A stretch of 64,000 bases of DNA from Oscillospiraceae bacterium (GCA_017430455.1 JAFRMX010000012.1:62001-126000); one strand, 5' to 3'. Counted from the first letter of the stretch, positions 8,925 to 17,900 are shown. Program-made: numbers and translations. Notes: generated from the sequence alone by a model not told the origin.

Positions 8925-9755
8925 TCAACAATCCAAGGTGTCGATAAACTTTTTGATCCACTCATCCCAAAAGTCCCAATTATGCTTTCCTTCTTCCGTA
9001 AGGTGTAGTTCATACCTATATGGATTGCCGGGGAAAGATAAAAAATGGTCTCTCATTGCAATAGTAGCAGGATAAGCATGATCCACCATACCACATGCAT
9101 GATAGATACGGGGCAGTTGTTTTCCTTCTTTAACATTGCGGGTTGAAGTAAACACGATGTCCATTTCGGTTCCCGCCATTTCCTCGCTTACGGGAACACC
9201 CAACTGGACTTCATATATAGAAGGTTTTCCTTCGCCGCCCGGAGGCGGAGGAGGAGGACCAGGCCGAAGAAATTCAAAAGGAACAACACTGCTTGCAGAG
9301 AGAACCCCGCACACTGCATATTTCTCGGGATAACGCATCGCATTAGTCAAAGCTCCTCCGCCTCCCGCGGACAAACCTGCAATAAATGTGTCGTCTCTTT
9401 TATACGAAAGATAAGGGAATATTTTTTTTAGTCGGGACGGGAGATCAAAAACCAAAAAGTCACTGTAATTTTCTCCCATAGCCATGTTATTCCATCTACT
9501 TGCATTGGCTGATGGCATAATGACAGCCAGGTTTTTCCCACAGACATAACGTTCAATACTTGTAAAACGCACCCAATCCATGCAGTTCCCTTCTCCACCA
9601 TGCAAAAGATACAGAATTCGTGTCGGCTTGGATGGCAGATTTCTCTGATCAGGCATCAGTACCGCGACTTTAATCTCCATGTTCAAAACTGGGGAAAAAC
9701 AATTCATAGTTATTGAAATCATTTTGGCTGTGGTTGCAGGCGGCAAAATATTCAA
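8925..9755 (-). CDS. Esterase-D-like alpha/beta hydrolase with polyproline insert (Est2)
   Basis: Same family as Est1. Seen: LLHGGEGNCMDWVRFTSIER, nucleophile GLSAGGGG with Ser129, Asp in CGMVDHAYP, and His in GKHNWDFWD, giving a complete triad. A proline run (PGPPPPPPGG) follows the strand after the nucleophile near residues 155-166. It is unusual for the family and would normally need EF-P to translate. The start is TTG at 9755, chosen because GGAGGG lies eight bases upstream; later ATGs would cut into the fold. It lies between est3 (27 bases) and est1 (22 bases). Cytoplasmic by absence of a signal peptide. Confidence 0.86.
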   Translation of the reverse strand: MNILPPATTAKMISITMNCFSPVLNMEIKVAVLMPDQRNLPSKPTRILYLLHGGEGNCMDWVRFTSIERYVCGKNLAVIMPSANASRWNNMAMGENYSDFLVFDLPSRLKKIFPYLSYKRDDTFIAGLSAGGGGALTNAMRYPEKYAVCGVLSASSVVPFEFLRPGPPPPPPGGEGKPSIYEVQLGVPVSEEMAGTEMDIVFTSTRNVKEGKQLPRIYHACGMVDHAYPATIAMRDHFLSFPGNPYRYELHLTEEGKHNWDFWDEWIKKFIDTLDC

Positions 9756-9782
9756 ATCAGCGTCCCTCCAATAAAGGCATGT

Positions 9783-11003
9783 TCAAATCTGCTTGAAAAG
9801 AGCATCAAATTCCGCTTTATAAAGATAACTCCGTGGAAGTTCACGGCCTTGCAAAAAATAACCGGAGAGTACTTGTGGCAGTTCTTCGCGAATAAAGCTT
9901 CCAAAAGGCCTTCCGATTTTCGGATCATATCCGTTGCTATCATAAACATCGGGGCAAAGCATTATGGTTTTATGAACCTCGCTGATAGCCTCCAAATCAT
10001 AATGCCGCATCCAGTAACTGCCGTCCTCATCACTTGGGTGAATCAAAACACTTTCCGAAGAAATTTCCCCGTGTTTCTCAGATGGAATGAATGCCCGCCA
10101 CATCACCTCACAGCGTAAGAATGTGGACGTGTAATAGGCTTTAATATCATAGGCGGGATGTGGAAGAAGTGCGGACCTTTCAATCGTGGAGGTCTCTATA
10201 GGACCATTAGGGCATGCATAATTAAGAAAATTCTGGAGTGCAGTATCCCAAAACGCCCAGTTATGGGTTCCATGACGAGTACAATAGCAACTCTCGACGC
10301 CCAACTCCATCAAACGACGGTGAGACCGTTCATTATCTCTGTATGTGAAATCTTCTGTTCCGACTTCCTGATAATATTTTGGCAGCTCTTTCCCCTCGTT
10401 TTTAAGTCTTTCAAGCATTGCAAAGGTGTTATTGGGTTCGCGTTCGACTATCTCGCGAGATCCACATGCATAAATCATATCGGGACCGCCAGGGGCAATT
10501 CCATCAATTGAATCCTGAAATGACTGAAGCCAATCGATTGGTCCACAGAAAGTGCCGACATAGGAAAAATAATCATTCAGATAGGTTCCCAGTTTAAAAG
10601 CGCCCATTCCGCCCATAGAGAAACCGGCTATCATGTGGTTTTCTTTTCCTTTTGAGATTGGAAGAAGTTGGTCCATCAATGGAACCAGCTCTTCTGCCAA
10701 ATAGGTGAAGTATTTTCTGCCATAGATCATGTCCATGTAAAATGAGACAAAAACTGCAGGCATAATGGTGATAAAACCATAATCCGAAGCATAGCGTTGT
10801 GCGTTGGAGAAGCGAATCCAGTCGGCCTGTAAATCTCCTCCTCCATGTAAAAGATATAACACGGGATAGCTTTGCCCGGTTGCTTCTGCCTGGTTGTTTT
10901 TTGGAATGGTTATTATTACGTTAGTTCTAGCCTTAAGTACTTCAGATTTAAAAGAAATAGTGTATGTGCCACTTGGGTTAAACACCAGTTCTCCGTCTAC
11001 CAT
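9783..11003 (-). CDS. Esterase-D-like hydrolase fused to half of a second hydrolase domain (Est3)
   Basis: Residues 1-265 are a complete esterase-D-like domain: LLHGGGDLQADWIRFSNAQR, nucleophile GFSMGGMG with Ser129, Asp in GTEDFTYRD, and His in GTHNWAFWD. Residues from about 275 to 406 resemble the first half of the same fold again. LIHPSDEDGSYWMRHYDLEA and IMLCPDVYDSNGYD, then FIREELPQVL, line up with the HGGG loop, the following strand and the helix before the nucleophile in domain 1. The second copy stops where its nucleophile elbow should be, so it cannot be catalytic and may bind ligand or partner. AAAGGAGG precedes the ATG. It is the first esterase after lacI, 46 bases downstream. Confidence 0.85.
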   Translation of the reverse strand: MVDGELVFNPSGTYTISFKSEVLKARTNVIITIPKNNQAEATGQSYPVLYLLHGGGDLQADWIRFSNAQRYASDYGFITIMPAVFVSFYMDMIYGRKYFTYLAEELVPLMDQLLPISKGKENHMIAGFSMGGMGAFKLGTYLNDYFSYVGTFCGPIDWLQSFQDSIDGIAPGGPDMIYACGSREIVEREPNNTFAMLERLKNEGKELPKYYQEVGTEDFTYRDNERSHRRLMELGVESCYCTRHGTHNWAFWDTALQNFLNYACPNGPIETSTIERSALLPHPAYDIKAYYTSTFLRCEVMWRAFIPSEKHGEISSESVLIHPSDEDGSYWMRHYDLEAISEVHKTIMLCPDVYDSNGYDPKIGRPFGSFIREELPQVLSGYFLQGRELPRSYLYKAEFDALFKQI

Positions 11004-11049
11004 TTTTCCTCCTTTTATACCCCTTATTACAGATTTATATTTGTATGAA

Positions 11050-12045
11050 TTATATATTCAGGCGGAACCTGCTAACAAGAATTTTATCAGACGGAACCAT
11101 CTCCTCTTCCGTCGCTTCTATCATAGAAATGATTTCTGTAGCTGCCATGGTTTCCATGTCTGAAGCGGGCTCTTCGATAACCGGCCGGCCGGGATTCGCA
11201 AGAGGTTCCTGATACGGATCGTGGAAGCCGATTATTTCAACATCTGTACCCAGTTTAATGCCTGTGCGTACAGCAAACGAGAAAGCATCAAAAGTCATTA
11301 CCTGATTTCCGATAATAATAGCAGTACAACCTTCGTCAATAAGAGATTTTAAGTTATTACCGGTATTGTCAAGGAATCGATTGAAAAGCATGACTTGTTT
11401 CTCGTTATAGGGGATTCCGTGTGCTGAAAGAGAGTCTTTGTAAGCGTTGAAGCGTTCTGCTTCATCACTCAGACATGTCTTTTCGGAGAGATATCCAATA
11501 TTCGAGTGTCCGTTCTCAAACAGGTAAATCATTGCATTGCAAACTGCAGCATATGATGAGGTTGTGACCGAATTCATTGTGCAGCCTGATGGTTTTCTGT
11601 CAATAAAAAGCATTGGGATTTGATTGGAGATATATGATGAAATATCTTCATATTTTTCTGCACAGGAAGACAGAATAAGTCCGTCAACAAGACTGGACGA
11701 AAAAGTTTCCAGAATATGCAATTCTCTTTCAAGTCTCTCCTTGGTATTTGCAACTAAAAGAGTATATCCGCGAGGAATAACAACAGACTCGACCTTCTCA
11801 ACCATTTTGCCGTAGTAATATGTCGATACGTCTGGTACTACCAGACCAATAAGATGGTTGCGACCAGTTTTAAGAGACCTGGCTACTATATTAGGTCTGT
11901 AGTCCAGTTCCTGCATCGCGGACTGAATACGTTTCTTGGTTTTGGGGGAAACATTTCTGTTGCCTGTCAAAACATATGATACTGTGGCATTCGACACCCC
12001 TGCCAGTTTTGCTACAGAAGAAATAGTGGCCTTTTTCTCTTTCAT
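11050..12045 (-). CDS. LacI-family transcriptional regulator
   Basis: 331 aa with the classic layout: a helix-turn-helix at residues 7-30 (SSVAKLAGVSNATVSYVL), the hinge helix with NIVARSLKTGRN, then a periplasmic-binding-protein-like effector domain starting with LIGLVVPD. LacI-family proteins normally repress catabolic and transport genes until a small sugar-like ligand binds. It heads the leftward esterase run and is divergent from the Dpp importer, so it very probably controls both. Two palindrome-like sites centred on CG, TCTAATCGATTATA at 12356 and a weaker copy at 12213, lie in the shared upstream region and are the best operator candidates. The effector is unknown. Confidence 0.93.
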   Translation of the reverse strand: MKEKKATISSVAKLAGVSNATVSYVLTGNRNVSPKTKKRIQSAMQELDYRPNIVARSLKTGRNHLIGLVVPDVSTYYYGKMVEKVESVVIPRGYTLLVANTKERLERELHILETFSSSLVDGLILSSCAEKYEDISSYISNQIPMLFIDRKPSGCTMNSVTTSSYAAVCNAMIYLFENGHSNIGYLSEKTCLSDEAERFNAYKDSLSAHGIPYNEKQVMLFNRFLDNTGNNLKSLIDEGCTAIIIGNQVMTFDAFSFAVRTGIKLGTDVEIIGFHDPYQEPLANPGRPVIEEPASDMETMAATEIISMIEATEEEMVPSDKILVSRFRLNI

Positions 12046-12182
12046 AATTCTCCTTTTGGAATAGAGGATGATAATCTCAATTGTATTAGTTTAGAATAGT
12101 TTGAATGGTTGTTGACTATCATAGTATATCAAATCTTATCTATCCGATCTAGGCAGAATTCAAAACACTTTGCTCTTTATAA

Positions 12183-12204
12183 GAGTGTTACCTGAAAAAC
12201 ACTC
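12183..12204. repeat. Small inverted repeat GAGTGTT-N8-AACACTC
   Basis: Perfect 7-base arms around the loop acctgaaa. A near-identical arrangement (arms AAGTGT/ACACTT, loop containing cctgaaaaa) occurs at 31333-31367 ahead of the second Opp operon. No T-run follows here, so it is not a terminator. Confidence 0.45.
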
Positions 12205-12212
12205 GAAATGTT

Positions 12213-12226
12213 GTTTATCGATTAGA
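12213..12226. promoter_or_regulatory. Candidate LacI-family operator O1
   Basis: GTTTATCGATTAGA matches 11 of 14 positions of the ideal palindrome TCTAATCGATTAGA. The centre is CG, as expected for LacI-family operators. It lies 143 bases from O2, a spacing that would allow looping. Confidence 0.45.
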
Positions 12227-12319
12227 TTATATTGTCTGCTGCTTATACAGTCAATTGTAAATAATGCACAATTTATGGATTATTTTTTTGGTATTTTAGC
12301 TAGTAAATCCATCAATATA

Positions 12320-12348
12320 TTGACAATAGTAATACCACATGCTATATT
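12320..12348 (+). promoter_or_regulatory. Sigma-A promoter for the Dpp operon
   Basis: TTGACA at 12320-12325, a 17-base spacer, and TATATT at 12343-12348: consensus -35 and near-consensus -10. Transcription would start near 12355, inside operator O2, about 120 bases before dppB. Confidence 0.8.
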
Positions 12349-12355
12349 CAAATTA

Positions 12356-12369
12356 TCTAATCGATTATA
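12356..12369. promoter_or_regulatory. Candidate LacI-family operator O2
   Basis: TCTAATCGATTATA is 13 of 14 matches to a perfect CG-centred palindrome. It lies directly downstream of the -10 box of the dpp promoter, the classic position for repression by a LacI-type protein. Confidence 0.6.
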
Positions 12370-12475
12370 TTTTTGCGCTAGTATTTCTAATAAAGTGATT
12401 AAATATTTACGGCTATTTGAGGAGTTCCTTAGCCTTTTTTGTATTCTCGTCAAAATGGGATGAGGGAGGGAAGCT

Positions 12476-13411
12476 ATGGCAAAATATATTTTAAAAAGAG
12501 TTCTTTGGCTAATTGTTATCGTTTTGGCTGTTTCCGTCGTGATTTTTTCCCTAATGTTTATTATTGACGGCGATCCCGCCAGATCGATTCTTTCGGTTAA
12601 TGCTTCACAGGAAGATATAGACGCACTGCGTGATAAATTGGGTCTGAATGATCCATATTGGGTCCAGCTTGTTAGGTTTTTGAAACAAACGTTTTTGGAA
12701 TTTGACATTGGGACCAGTTATCGTACCAGAAAACCTGTTCTTACAGAAATTTTTGAACGTATCGGATATACGTTGACCATTGCTTCAGTTAGCACATTTG
12801 TGGCAACTGTATTGGGAATATACCTCGGTGTTGTCGCTGCGACCAATCAATACTCATGGAAAGATAACACCGCGATTTTTCTTTCACTGTTTTGTGTTTC
12901 CATGCCAGAATTTTGGTTCGCACTGATGCTTGTCAGTATTTTTGCTTTGCAATTGGGATGGCTTCCTCCGTTAGGAATAGATTCATGGAAGAGTTATATT
13001 CTTCCTTGTATCTCATGCTTGGTCGGAGGTACCGCGAATATTGCCCGTCAGACCAGGTCAAGTATGCTCGGCGAAATCAGGCAGGATTACATTACCACAG
13101 CAAAAGCAAAAGGACAGACCAAAGAAAAGATAATTACAAGACATGCTTTGAAGAATTCTCTTATTCCGGTTATTACAGTCATCGGCTCCCTGTTCGGCAC
13201 CCAACTTGGAGGCTCTGTTGTTGTTGAGCAGATATTCTCCATCCCAGGCGTCGGAAGTTATATGATGACTGCAATAGGTTTCAGAGATTATCCAGCTGTC
13301 AGGGGGGGAGTGCTGGTGATAGCAATATGCTTTAGCGCTGTAATCCTCTTGATTGATATAGTCTATGTTCTAGTGGACCCGAGATTCAGCGAGAGATACA
13401 ATAATCAGTAA
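12476..13411 (+). CDS. Dpp/Opp-type ABC permease, DppB-like
   Basis: Inner-membrane permease of the peptide/nickel (PepT) ABC family, 311 aa. Seen: an N-terminal TM helix (LWLIVIVLAVSVVIFSLMF), the LGLNDPYWVQLVRFL periplasmic segment, and the cytoplasmic EAA loop DYITTAKAKGQTKEKII followed by RHALKNSLIPV, which docks on the ATPases. It partners with the permease at 13429, the ATPases at 14314 and 15336, and the lipoprotein at 16344. A GAGGGAGGG site precedes the ATG. Family importers take di/oligopeptides, nickel or sometimes oligosaccharides; the linkage to esterases suggests an acylated substrate, which is inference. Confidence 0.93.
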   Translation: MAKYILKRVLWLIVIVLAVSVVIFSLMFIIDGDPARSILSVNASQEDIDALRDKLGLNDPYWVQLVRFLKQTFLEFDIGTSYRTRKPVLTEIFERIGYTLTIASVSTFVATVLGIYLGVVAATNQYSWKDNTAIFLSLFCVSMPEFWFALMLVSIFALQLGWLPPLGIDSWKSYILPCISCLVGGTANIARQTRSSMLGEIRQDYITTAKAKGQTKEKIITRHALKNSLIPVITVIGSLFGTQLGGSVVVEQIFSIPGVGSYMMTAIGFRDYPAVRGGVLVIAICFSAVILLIDIVYVLVDPRFSERYNNQ

Positions 13412-13428
13412 TGTGTGGTGAATGATTA

Positions 13429-14301
13429 ATGAAAACCAGCATCGGTAACAGGAGAAAGAAGACAAATTTCAGCGAAATCTTGCGCAGACTGTCAAAAAAC
13501 AAGCTTGCAATGATAGGACTTGTTGTTATCATTTGCCTGTTTCTTATGGCAATCTTTGCAAACCTGATTATTCCATATGATTATAGTAAGCAGGATTATT
13601 CAGCTGTTCTCCAAAAGCCGAGCCGGGAACACTTGTTCGGAACGGATGAACTTGGAAGAGATGTCTTCAGCCGTGTCGTATACGGTACAAGATATTCCCT
13701 CAGAATGGGTCTCCTCACAGTGGCGGTTGCCGCGGTTCTTGGAACATTGCTCGGCTCTTTTGCAGGATTCTATGGAGGCGCTGTTGACAATATTCTTATG
13801 AGAATTTTGGATATTTTCCAATCTATTCCTATTCTTGTATTTGCAATCATTCTTGCAGCCGCACTTGGACCAGGACTGAATAACGCTATTATTGCAATGG
13901 GCGTATCAACAATGCCACTGTATGCCAGATTGATACGCGCTTCGATAATGCAGGAAGAAGGAAATGAGTATGTGGAAGCAGCTAAAGCGATTAACGCCAG
14001 CGATATGCGGATCCTTTTCCGCCATGTTTTGCCTAATGCAATCTCGCCAATGATTATTCACATAACGATGAGTATCGGATATTCAATCCTTGTTGCCTCA
14101 ACATTGAGTTTCCTCGGCCTTGGAGCTCAACCGCCGACTCCGGAGTGGGGTGCCATTCTGTCAGAGGGCAGAAATCATATGCGTGATCACGGATATCTTT
14201 TGTTCTACCCTGGAATGATGATTATGATTAGCGTGTTGTCTTTCAACCTTCTTGGAGACGGCTTGCGTGATGCTTTGGATCCCAGACTTAAAGGGAACTG
14301 A
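13429..14301 (+). CDS. Dpp/Opp-type ABC permease, DppC-like
   Basis: Second permease of the same importer, 290 aa. The N-terminal cytoplasmic stretch is basic (NRRKKTNFSEILRRLSKNK), followed by TM1 (IGLVVIICLFLMAIFANLI), the family signature HLFGTDELGRDVFSRVVYG, and the EAA loop EYVEAAKAINASDMRILFRH with VLPNAISPM. The C-terminus ends with the common LLGDGLRDALDPRLK. It lies 17 bases after dppB and 12 before dppD, in one transcript. Unlike the OppC at 43286 it has no large insertion between TM1 and the HLFGTDE segment, so it is the standard form. Confidence 0.94.
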   Translation: MKTSIGNRRKKTNFSEILRRLSKNKLAMIGLVVIICLFLMAIFANLIIPYDYSKQDYSAVLQKPSREHLFGTDELGRDVFSRVVYGTRYSLRMGLLTVAVAAVLGTLLGSFAGFYGGAVDNILMRILDIFQSIPILVFAIILAAALGPGLNNAIIAMGVSTMPLYARLIRASIMQEEGNEYVEAAKAINASDMRILFRHVLPNAISPMIIHITMSIGYSILVASTLSFLGLGAQPPTPEWGAILSEGRNHMRDHGYLLFYPGMMIMISVLSFNLLGDGLRDALDPRLKGN

Positions 14302-14313
14302 AAGGACACAAAA

Positions 14314-15339
14314 ATGGCAGATCAAAACAGAGATGGCTTTACACTTCAATATCAGGCCGTTTCGGACAAAAGAGAAATCATCCTTCAGGTAAAAGATTTG
14401 ACTGTTGAATACGTGACCGATGATGAAGTAGCCAAAGCAGTTAACCATGTATCGTTTGAACTGCGTTCAGGCTCTACGCTTGGATTAGTGGGTGAAACTG
14501 GTGCAGGCAAGACAACTATAGCTAAAGCTGTTCTAGGGGTGCTTCCTGATGTATCGGCACGCATTTGTGGAGGTGAGATTCTTTTTAACGGGTCGGATCT
14601 GTTAGAGCTTTCAGAGATGGAAATGCAAAAAATACGAGGAAATCAGATCTCAATGATTTTTCAGGACCCGATGACAGCACTTAATCCAACTATGAAGATT
14701 GGTGACCAGATCAAAGAAGCAATCATGTTACATGAGAAACTGTCCCATGCTGAAGGAGAAAAGCGTGCAGTCGATATGCTCGAGATGGTCGGAATTCCAG
14801 GAGAAAGATACAGCGACTATCCTCACCAGTTTTCAGGTGGGATGAAACAAAGAGTTGTAATTGCTATAGCTTTGGCATGTAAACCGCAATTACTGATTGC
14901 AGATGAGCCGACAACCGCTCTTGATGTAACCATTCAAGCGCAAGTTTTGGATATGATGATGAAACTGAAAATGGAACTGGGTACCTCCGTAATAATGATT
15001 ACTCATGATTTGGGAATCATAGCAGAAACCTGCGATTATGTCGCGGTCATTTATTCGGGAGAAGTTGTAGAATGCGGAACCTCGGAGGATATCTTTGATT
15101 ATGCTTCGCATCCATATACCGTAGGTCTGTTCGCTTCACTTCCCAGCAGATCTGGGAAAGGAGAGCGCCTGAAACCAATCAAAGGTATGATGCCGGATCC
15201 AGCAGATCTTCCAGAAGGTTGCCCATTTGCGGAAAGATGCCCATGCCCTGAAAAACAGTGCTTTTCCACTAAACCAGAATACCTCCATTTGAGCGATACA
15301 CATATTGTAAAATGCTGCAAAAGGTGGGAACGACAGTGA
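14314..15339 (+). CDS. Dpp/Opp-type ABC ATPase, DppD-like
   Basis: Cytoplasmic ATPase subunit, 341 aa. Walker [10 protein letters not shown] is near residues 60-68, the Q-loop segment is [15 protein letters not shown], the ABC signature is FSGGMKQR, Walker B is [12 protein letters not shown], and the switch His is in [14 protein letters not shown]. The C-terminal region has the Cys-rich oligopeptide-transporter extension ([15 protein letters not shown]), which in relatives can hold an Fe-S cluster. All ATPase motifs are normal. About 35 extra residues precede the usual start of the domain. The TGA stop overlaps the GTG start of the next ATPase by four bases. Confidence 0.94.
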   Translation: MADQNRDGFTLQYQAVSDKREIILQVKDLTVEYVTDDEVAKAVNHVSFELRSGSTLGLVGETGAGKTTIAKAVLGVLPDVSARICGGEILFNGSDLLELSEMEMQKIRGNQISMIFQDPMTALNPTMKIGDQIKEAIMLHEKLSHAEGEKRAVDMLEMVGIPGERYSDYPHQFSGGMKQRVVIAIALACKPQLLIADEPTTALDVTIQAQVLDMMMKLKMELGTSVIMITHDLGIIAETCDYVAVIYSGEVVECGTSEDIFDYASHPYTVGLFASLPSRSGKGERLKPIKGMMPDPADLPEGCPFAERCPCPEKQCFSTKPEYLHLSDTHIVKCCKRWERQ

Positions 15340-16301
15340 ACAAATACATTGAAGTCAAGAATCTGAAAAAGTATTTTCCAGTACCTAAAGGACAACTGCA
15401 CGCGGTCGATGATGTCAGTTTTTCAATTGAAGAGGGCAAGACCCTCGGTGTAGTCGGTGAGTCTGGGTGCGGAAAATCAACTTTGGGAAGATTGATTCTT
15501 CACCTTTTGGAGGCTACTGACGGGGAAATACTTCTCAGAGGGGAAGACATCACCCATGTTAAGAAAAAGAGACTGAAAGAGCTTAGAGAAACCATGCAGA
15601 TCATCTTTCAGGACCCGTTTTCCTCCTTGAACCCCAGAATGACTGTTGAGCAGCTTGTTTCAGAACCGCTGAAGATCAAAGGCGGCTTTTCAAAGGAAGC
15701 AATTCAAAAAGCAACCGCTGAGATTATGGAGATTGTCGGAATTCCAGAGAGGATGCGGATTTGCTACCCTCACGAATTGGATGGGGGAAGAAGACAGAGG
15801 GTAGGTATTGCACGCGCTCTTATTCTAAATCCAGAATTCATCGTATGTGATGAGCCCGTTTCTGCATTGGATGTCTCCATTCAGGCACAAATATTGAATC
15901 TTATGCAGGATCTTCAGGAACAGAGACATCTAACATATATTTTTATTACGCATGACCTTTCTGTAGTCAGATATCTGTCGCATTTCATAATAGTGATGTA
16001 TCTTGGACAGGTTGTTGAACAGGCTCCTTCAGAAGAAATATTTGAAAATCCAATGCATCCGTACACGCAGGTGTTGATTTCTGCAATACCAATGCCGGAT
16101 ATACACAACAAAGCTGATCGCATCATCGTACATGGCGAACTGAGTTCTCCCGTAAATCCCAAACCGGGGTGTCGCTTTTATTTGCGATGTCCTTATGCAA
16201 CCGAAGTTTGTCAGCAACCACAGATTATGAAAGAAGTATCTCCTGGTCACTTTGTTCTCTGCGTAAGAGCAGAAAAAATTGTCAATAATTCCATGCCGTA
16301 A
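15336..16301 (+). CDS. Dpp/Opp-type ABC ATPase, DppF-like, with variant signature motif
   Basis: Second ATPase of the importer, 321 aa. The GTG at 15336 is chosen as start: it gives a GTGA overlap with dppD and AAGGTGGG lies upstream, while the ATG at 15312 would add only eight non-homologous residues. Walker A GESGCGKST is at residues 41-49, Walker B is [12 protein letters not shown], and the switch is FITHDLSVV. The ABC signature, normally LSGGQRQR, reads LDGGRRQR at residues 148-155; Ser and Gln are both replaced. The two other DppF/OppF-like ATPases in the window (34466, 46106) keep FSGGQRQR. The change may be a subfamily trait or make one of the two ATP sites weak. Confidence 0.92.
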   Translation: MNKYIEVKNLKKYFPVPKGQLHAVDDVSFSIEEGKTLGVVGESGCGKSTLGRLILHLLEATDGEILLRGEDITHVKKKRLKELRETMQIIFQDPFSSLNPRMTVEQLVSEPLKIKGGFSKEAIQKATAEIMEIVGIPERMRICYPHELDGGRRQRVGIARALILNPEFIVCDEPVSALDVSIQAQILNLMQDLQEQRHLTYIFITHDLSVVRYLSHFIIVMYLGQVVEQAPSEEIFENPMHPYTQVLISAIPMPDIHNKADRIIVHGELSSPVNPKPGCRFYLRCPYATEVCQQPQIMKEVSPGHFVLCVRAEKIVNNSMP

Positions 16302-16343
16302 ATGGCATAGAATTTAATATTAATAAAGGAAAGGAAGACGAAA

Positions 16344-17900
16344 ATGAAAAAAACATTTATTGTATTACTTGCAATTGCAATGCTTATCGCATGTTTATGC
16401 GGTTGCGGCAGTGCAAGTACATCAGCGAATCAGACAGCACCTTCTCAATCTGGTACTGCAACGGCCTCAGAACCAGAAGAGACAAAGACCTCAATCAAGA
16501 TTGGTATTATTCAAGATCCGGGCTCTCTTGCTCCCTATAATGCGATTATTGATGCCCAACACTCTACCGCGCTGATTTATGACAAACTCTTTATGCTCGA
16601 TGGAGAGAATATGCTTCAGCCTTGTCTGGCAGAGTCATACACTATAGAGGATGGCAACAATATCGTTATCAAAATACGTGACGGAGTGAAAGATTCGGCA
16701 GGAAATCCGTTTACTGCAAGCGATGCAGTGTTTACACTCAGGCTTGCAGAAGAAAACGGAATGTTTTTCACTGTGGCAATTGACGCGGGTGCATGTGAGG
16801 TTTTAGATGACAACAGTTTCAGGATGAAGCTGCACCATCCGGACAGCGGACTTTTGGCTAGGCTTGCCTTTGTTCCAATGGTTACGGAAAAATCATATCA
16901 GGACAGTCCTGACCAGATGGTAACAACTCCTGTTGGTACCGGTCCCTACAAACTTGTGGAATGGGTATCGGGTTCATCAATGACCCTCACATATAATGAA
17001 AACTATTGGGGGAAGGAGCCTCAAATTAAGGATGTTACAATCGTCTATATAGTCGATGATTCTCAGAGGACCACAGCACTTGAAACCGGTGCCGTTGATC
17101 TTGTATACAGCCTCCCGACAAGTGACGTGGAGCACATTAAAAACTCCGGGATTGCAGACGTGGCTTCTTTTGAATCAGTGAAATCAAGCGGCGTAATCTT
17201 CAATGCAAATGCTCCTTCAATATGCGCAAATCTCAAATTGCGGCAAGCAATTTCACATGCAATTAACTATGAGGCAATAGCTGCTGTTGCATATAACGGC
17301 TATGCACAAACAGCCAAAGAACTGTTTTCTCCGCTTTGCAGCGATTATACGTCGTCCTTCTCGCCAGCAGAATACTTCAAATATGATCTTGATTTGGCGA
17401 AGGAATTGATGGCAGAATCCGGAGTTCCTGAAGGGACAGAACTTCAATTGATTACATGGCCTGACCCAGGCTTGCAGCAGATGAGCGTACAGATTCAAGA
17501 TATGCTCTCTCAGATTGGATTAAAGGTAAACATCACAAGCTATGAGAACGCCATGTTCAACCAGATTATCTTTGATCCGACCAAATATGATATTATCGCA
17601 ACAGTTTATTTCCCGCCTTCCGGTGCCTCGACCGATCTTCTTGATTTTATAATGCTTTATTGCCAGATGGATGATAACATGAAGGCAAAATACCAGGATT
17701 ATTATTCCCGTGAAATTTCTGAGCTAGATCTGCCCACTCTGCAGGGAATTGTCGGCGAGATGCTCGAGGAAATGTATGTAGATACACCTTATGTCACCGC
17801 CTGCCACCTTACTCAGCAATTCGGATATAACTCCGGGCTGAGTGGCGTGGTTCTCAATGATGCGGAGATGCTTGATATGTCAAGCATTGCATGGAAATAA
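16344..17900 (+). CDS. Solute-binding lipoprotein of the Dpp/Opp importer (SBP family 5)
   Basis: 518-aa extracellular lipoprotein. It has a type-II signal peptide (KKTFIVLLAIAMLIACL, lipobox Cys at residue 21 in LCGC) and a Ser/Thr/Gln-rich linker. The family-5 fold then starts at IKIGIIQDPGSLAPYNA. The N-lobe pattern LAESYTIEDGNNIVIKIRDG, the TPVGTGPYKLVEW segment and the LRQAISHAINYEAIA helix are all present in normal order, and the protein ends in the usual C-terminal region, unlike the SBP at 35545. AAGGAAAGGAAG precedes the ATG. It captures the substrate for the permeases at 12476 and 13429; ligand unknown. Confidence 0.93.
   Translation: MKKTFIVLLAIAMLIACLCGCGSASTSANQTAPSQSGTATASEPEETKTSIKIGIIQDPGSLAPYNAIIDAQHSTALIYDKLFMLDGENMLQPCLAESYTIEDGNNIVIKIRDGVKDSAGNPFTASDAVFTLRLAEENGMFFTVAIDAGACEVLDDNSFRMKLHHPDSGLLARLAFVPMVTEKSYQDSPDQMVTTPVGTGPYKLVEWVSGSSMTLTYNENYWGKEPQIKDVTIVYIVDDSQRTTALETGAVDLVYSLPTSDVEHIKNSGIADVASFESVKSSGVIFNANAPSICANLKLRQAISHAINYEAIAAVAYNGYAQTAKELFSPLCSDYTSSFSPAEYFKYDLDLAKELMAESGVPEGTELQLITWPDPGLQQMSVQIQDMLSQIGLKVNITSYENAMFNQIIFDPTKYDIIATVYFPPSGASTDLLDFIMLYCQMDDNMKAKYQDYYSREISELDLPTLQGIVGEMLEEMYVDTPYVTACHLTQQFGYNSGLSGVVLNDAEMLDMSSIAWK

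Larger units (their letters stand above)
12046..12475. other. Divergent regulatory region between lacI and dppB
   Basis: A 430-base AT-rich noncoding stretch. It holds one strong rightward promoter (12320-12348), two candidate LacI operators (12213-12226 and 12356-12369), a small inverted repeat (12183-12204), and a weak leftward promoter candidate for lacI (TTGAAT at 12158-12163 and GATAAG at 12135-12140, read on the minus strand). GAGGGAGGG sits just before the dppB ATG. A short open frame here has no ribosome-binding site or family resemblance and was not called. Confidence 0.7.

Noticed and set aside
12170..12463. 97-codon open frame between lacI and dppB
   Set aside because: No ribosome-binding site or family resemblance, and it runs through the promoter and operator candidates.
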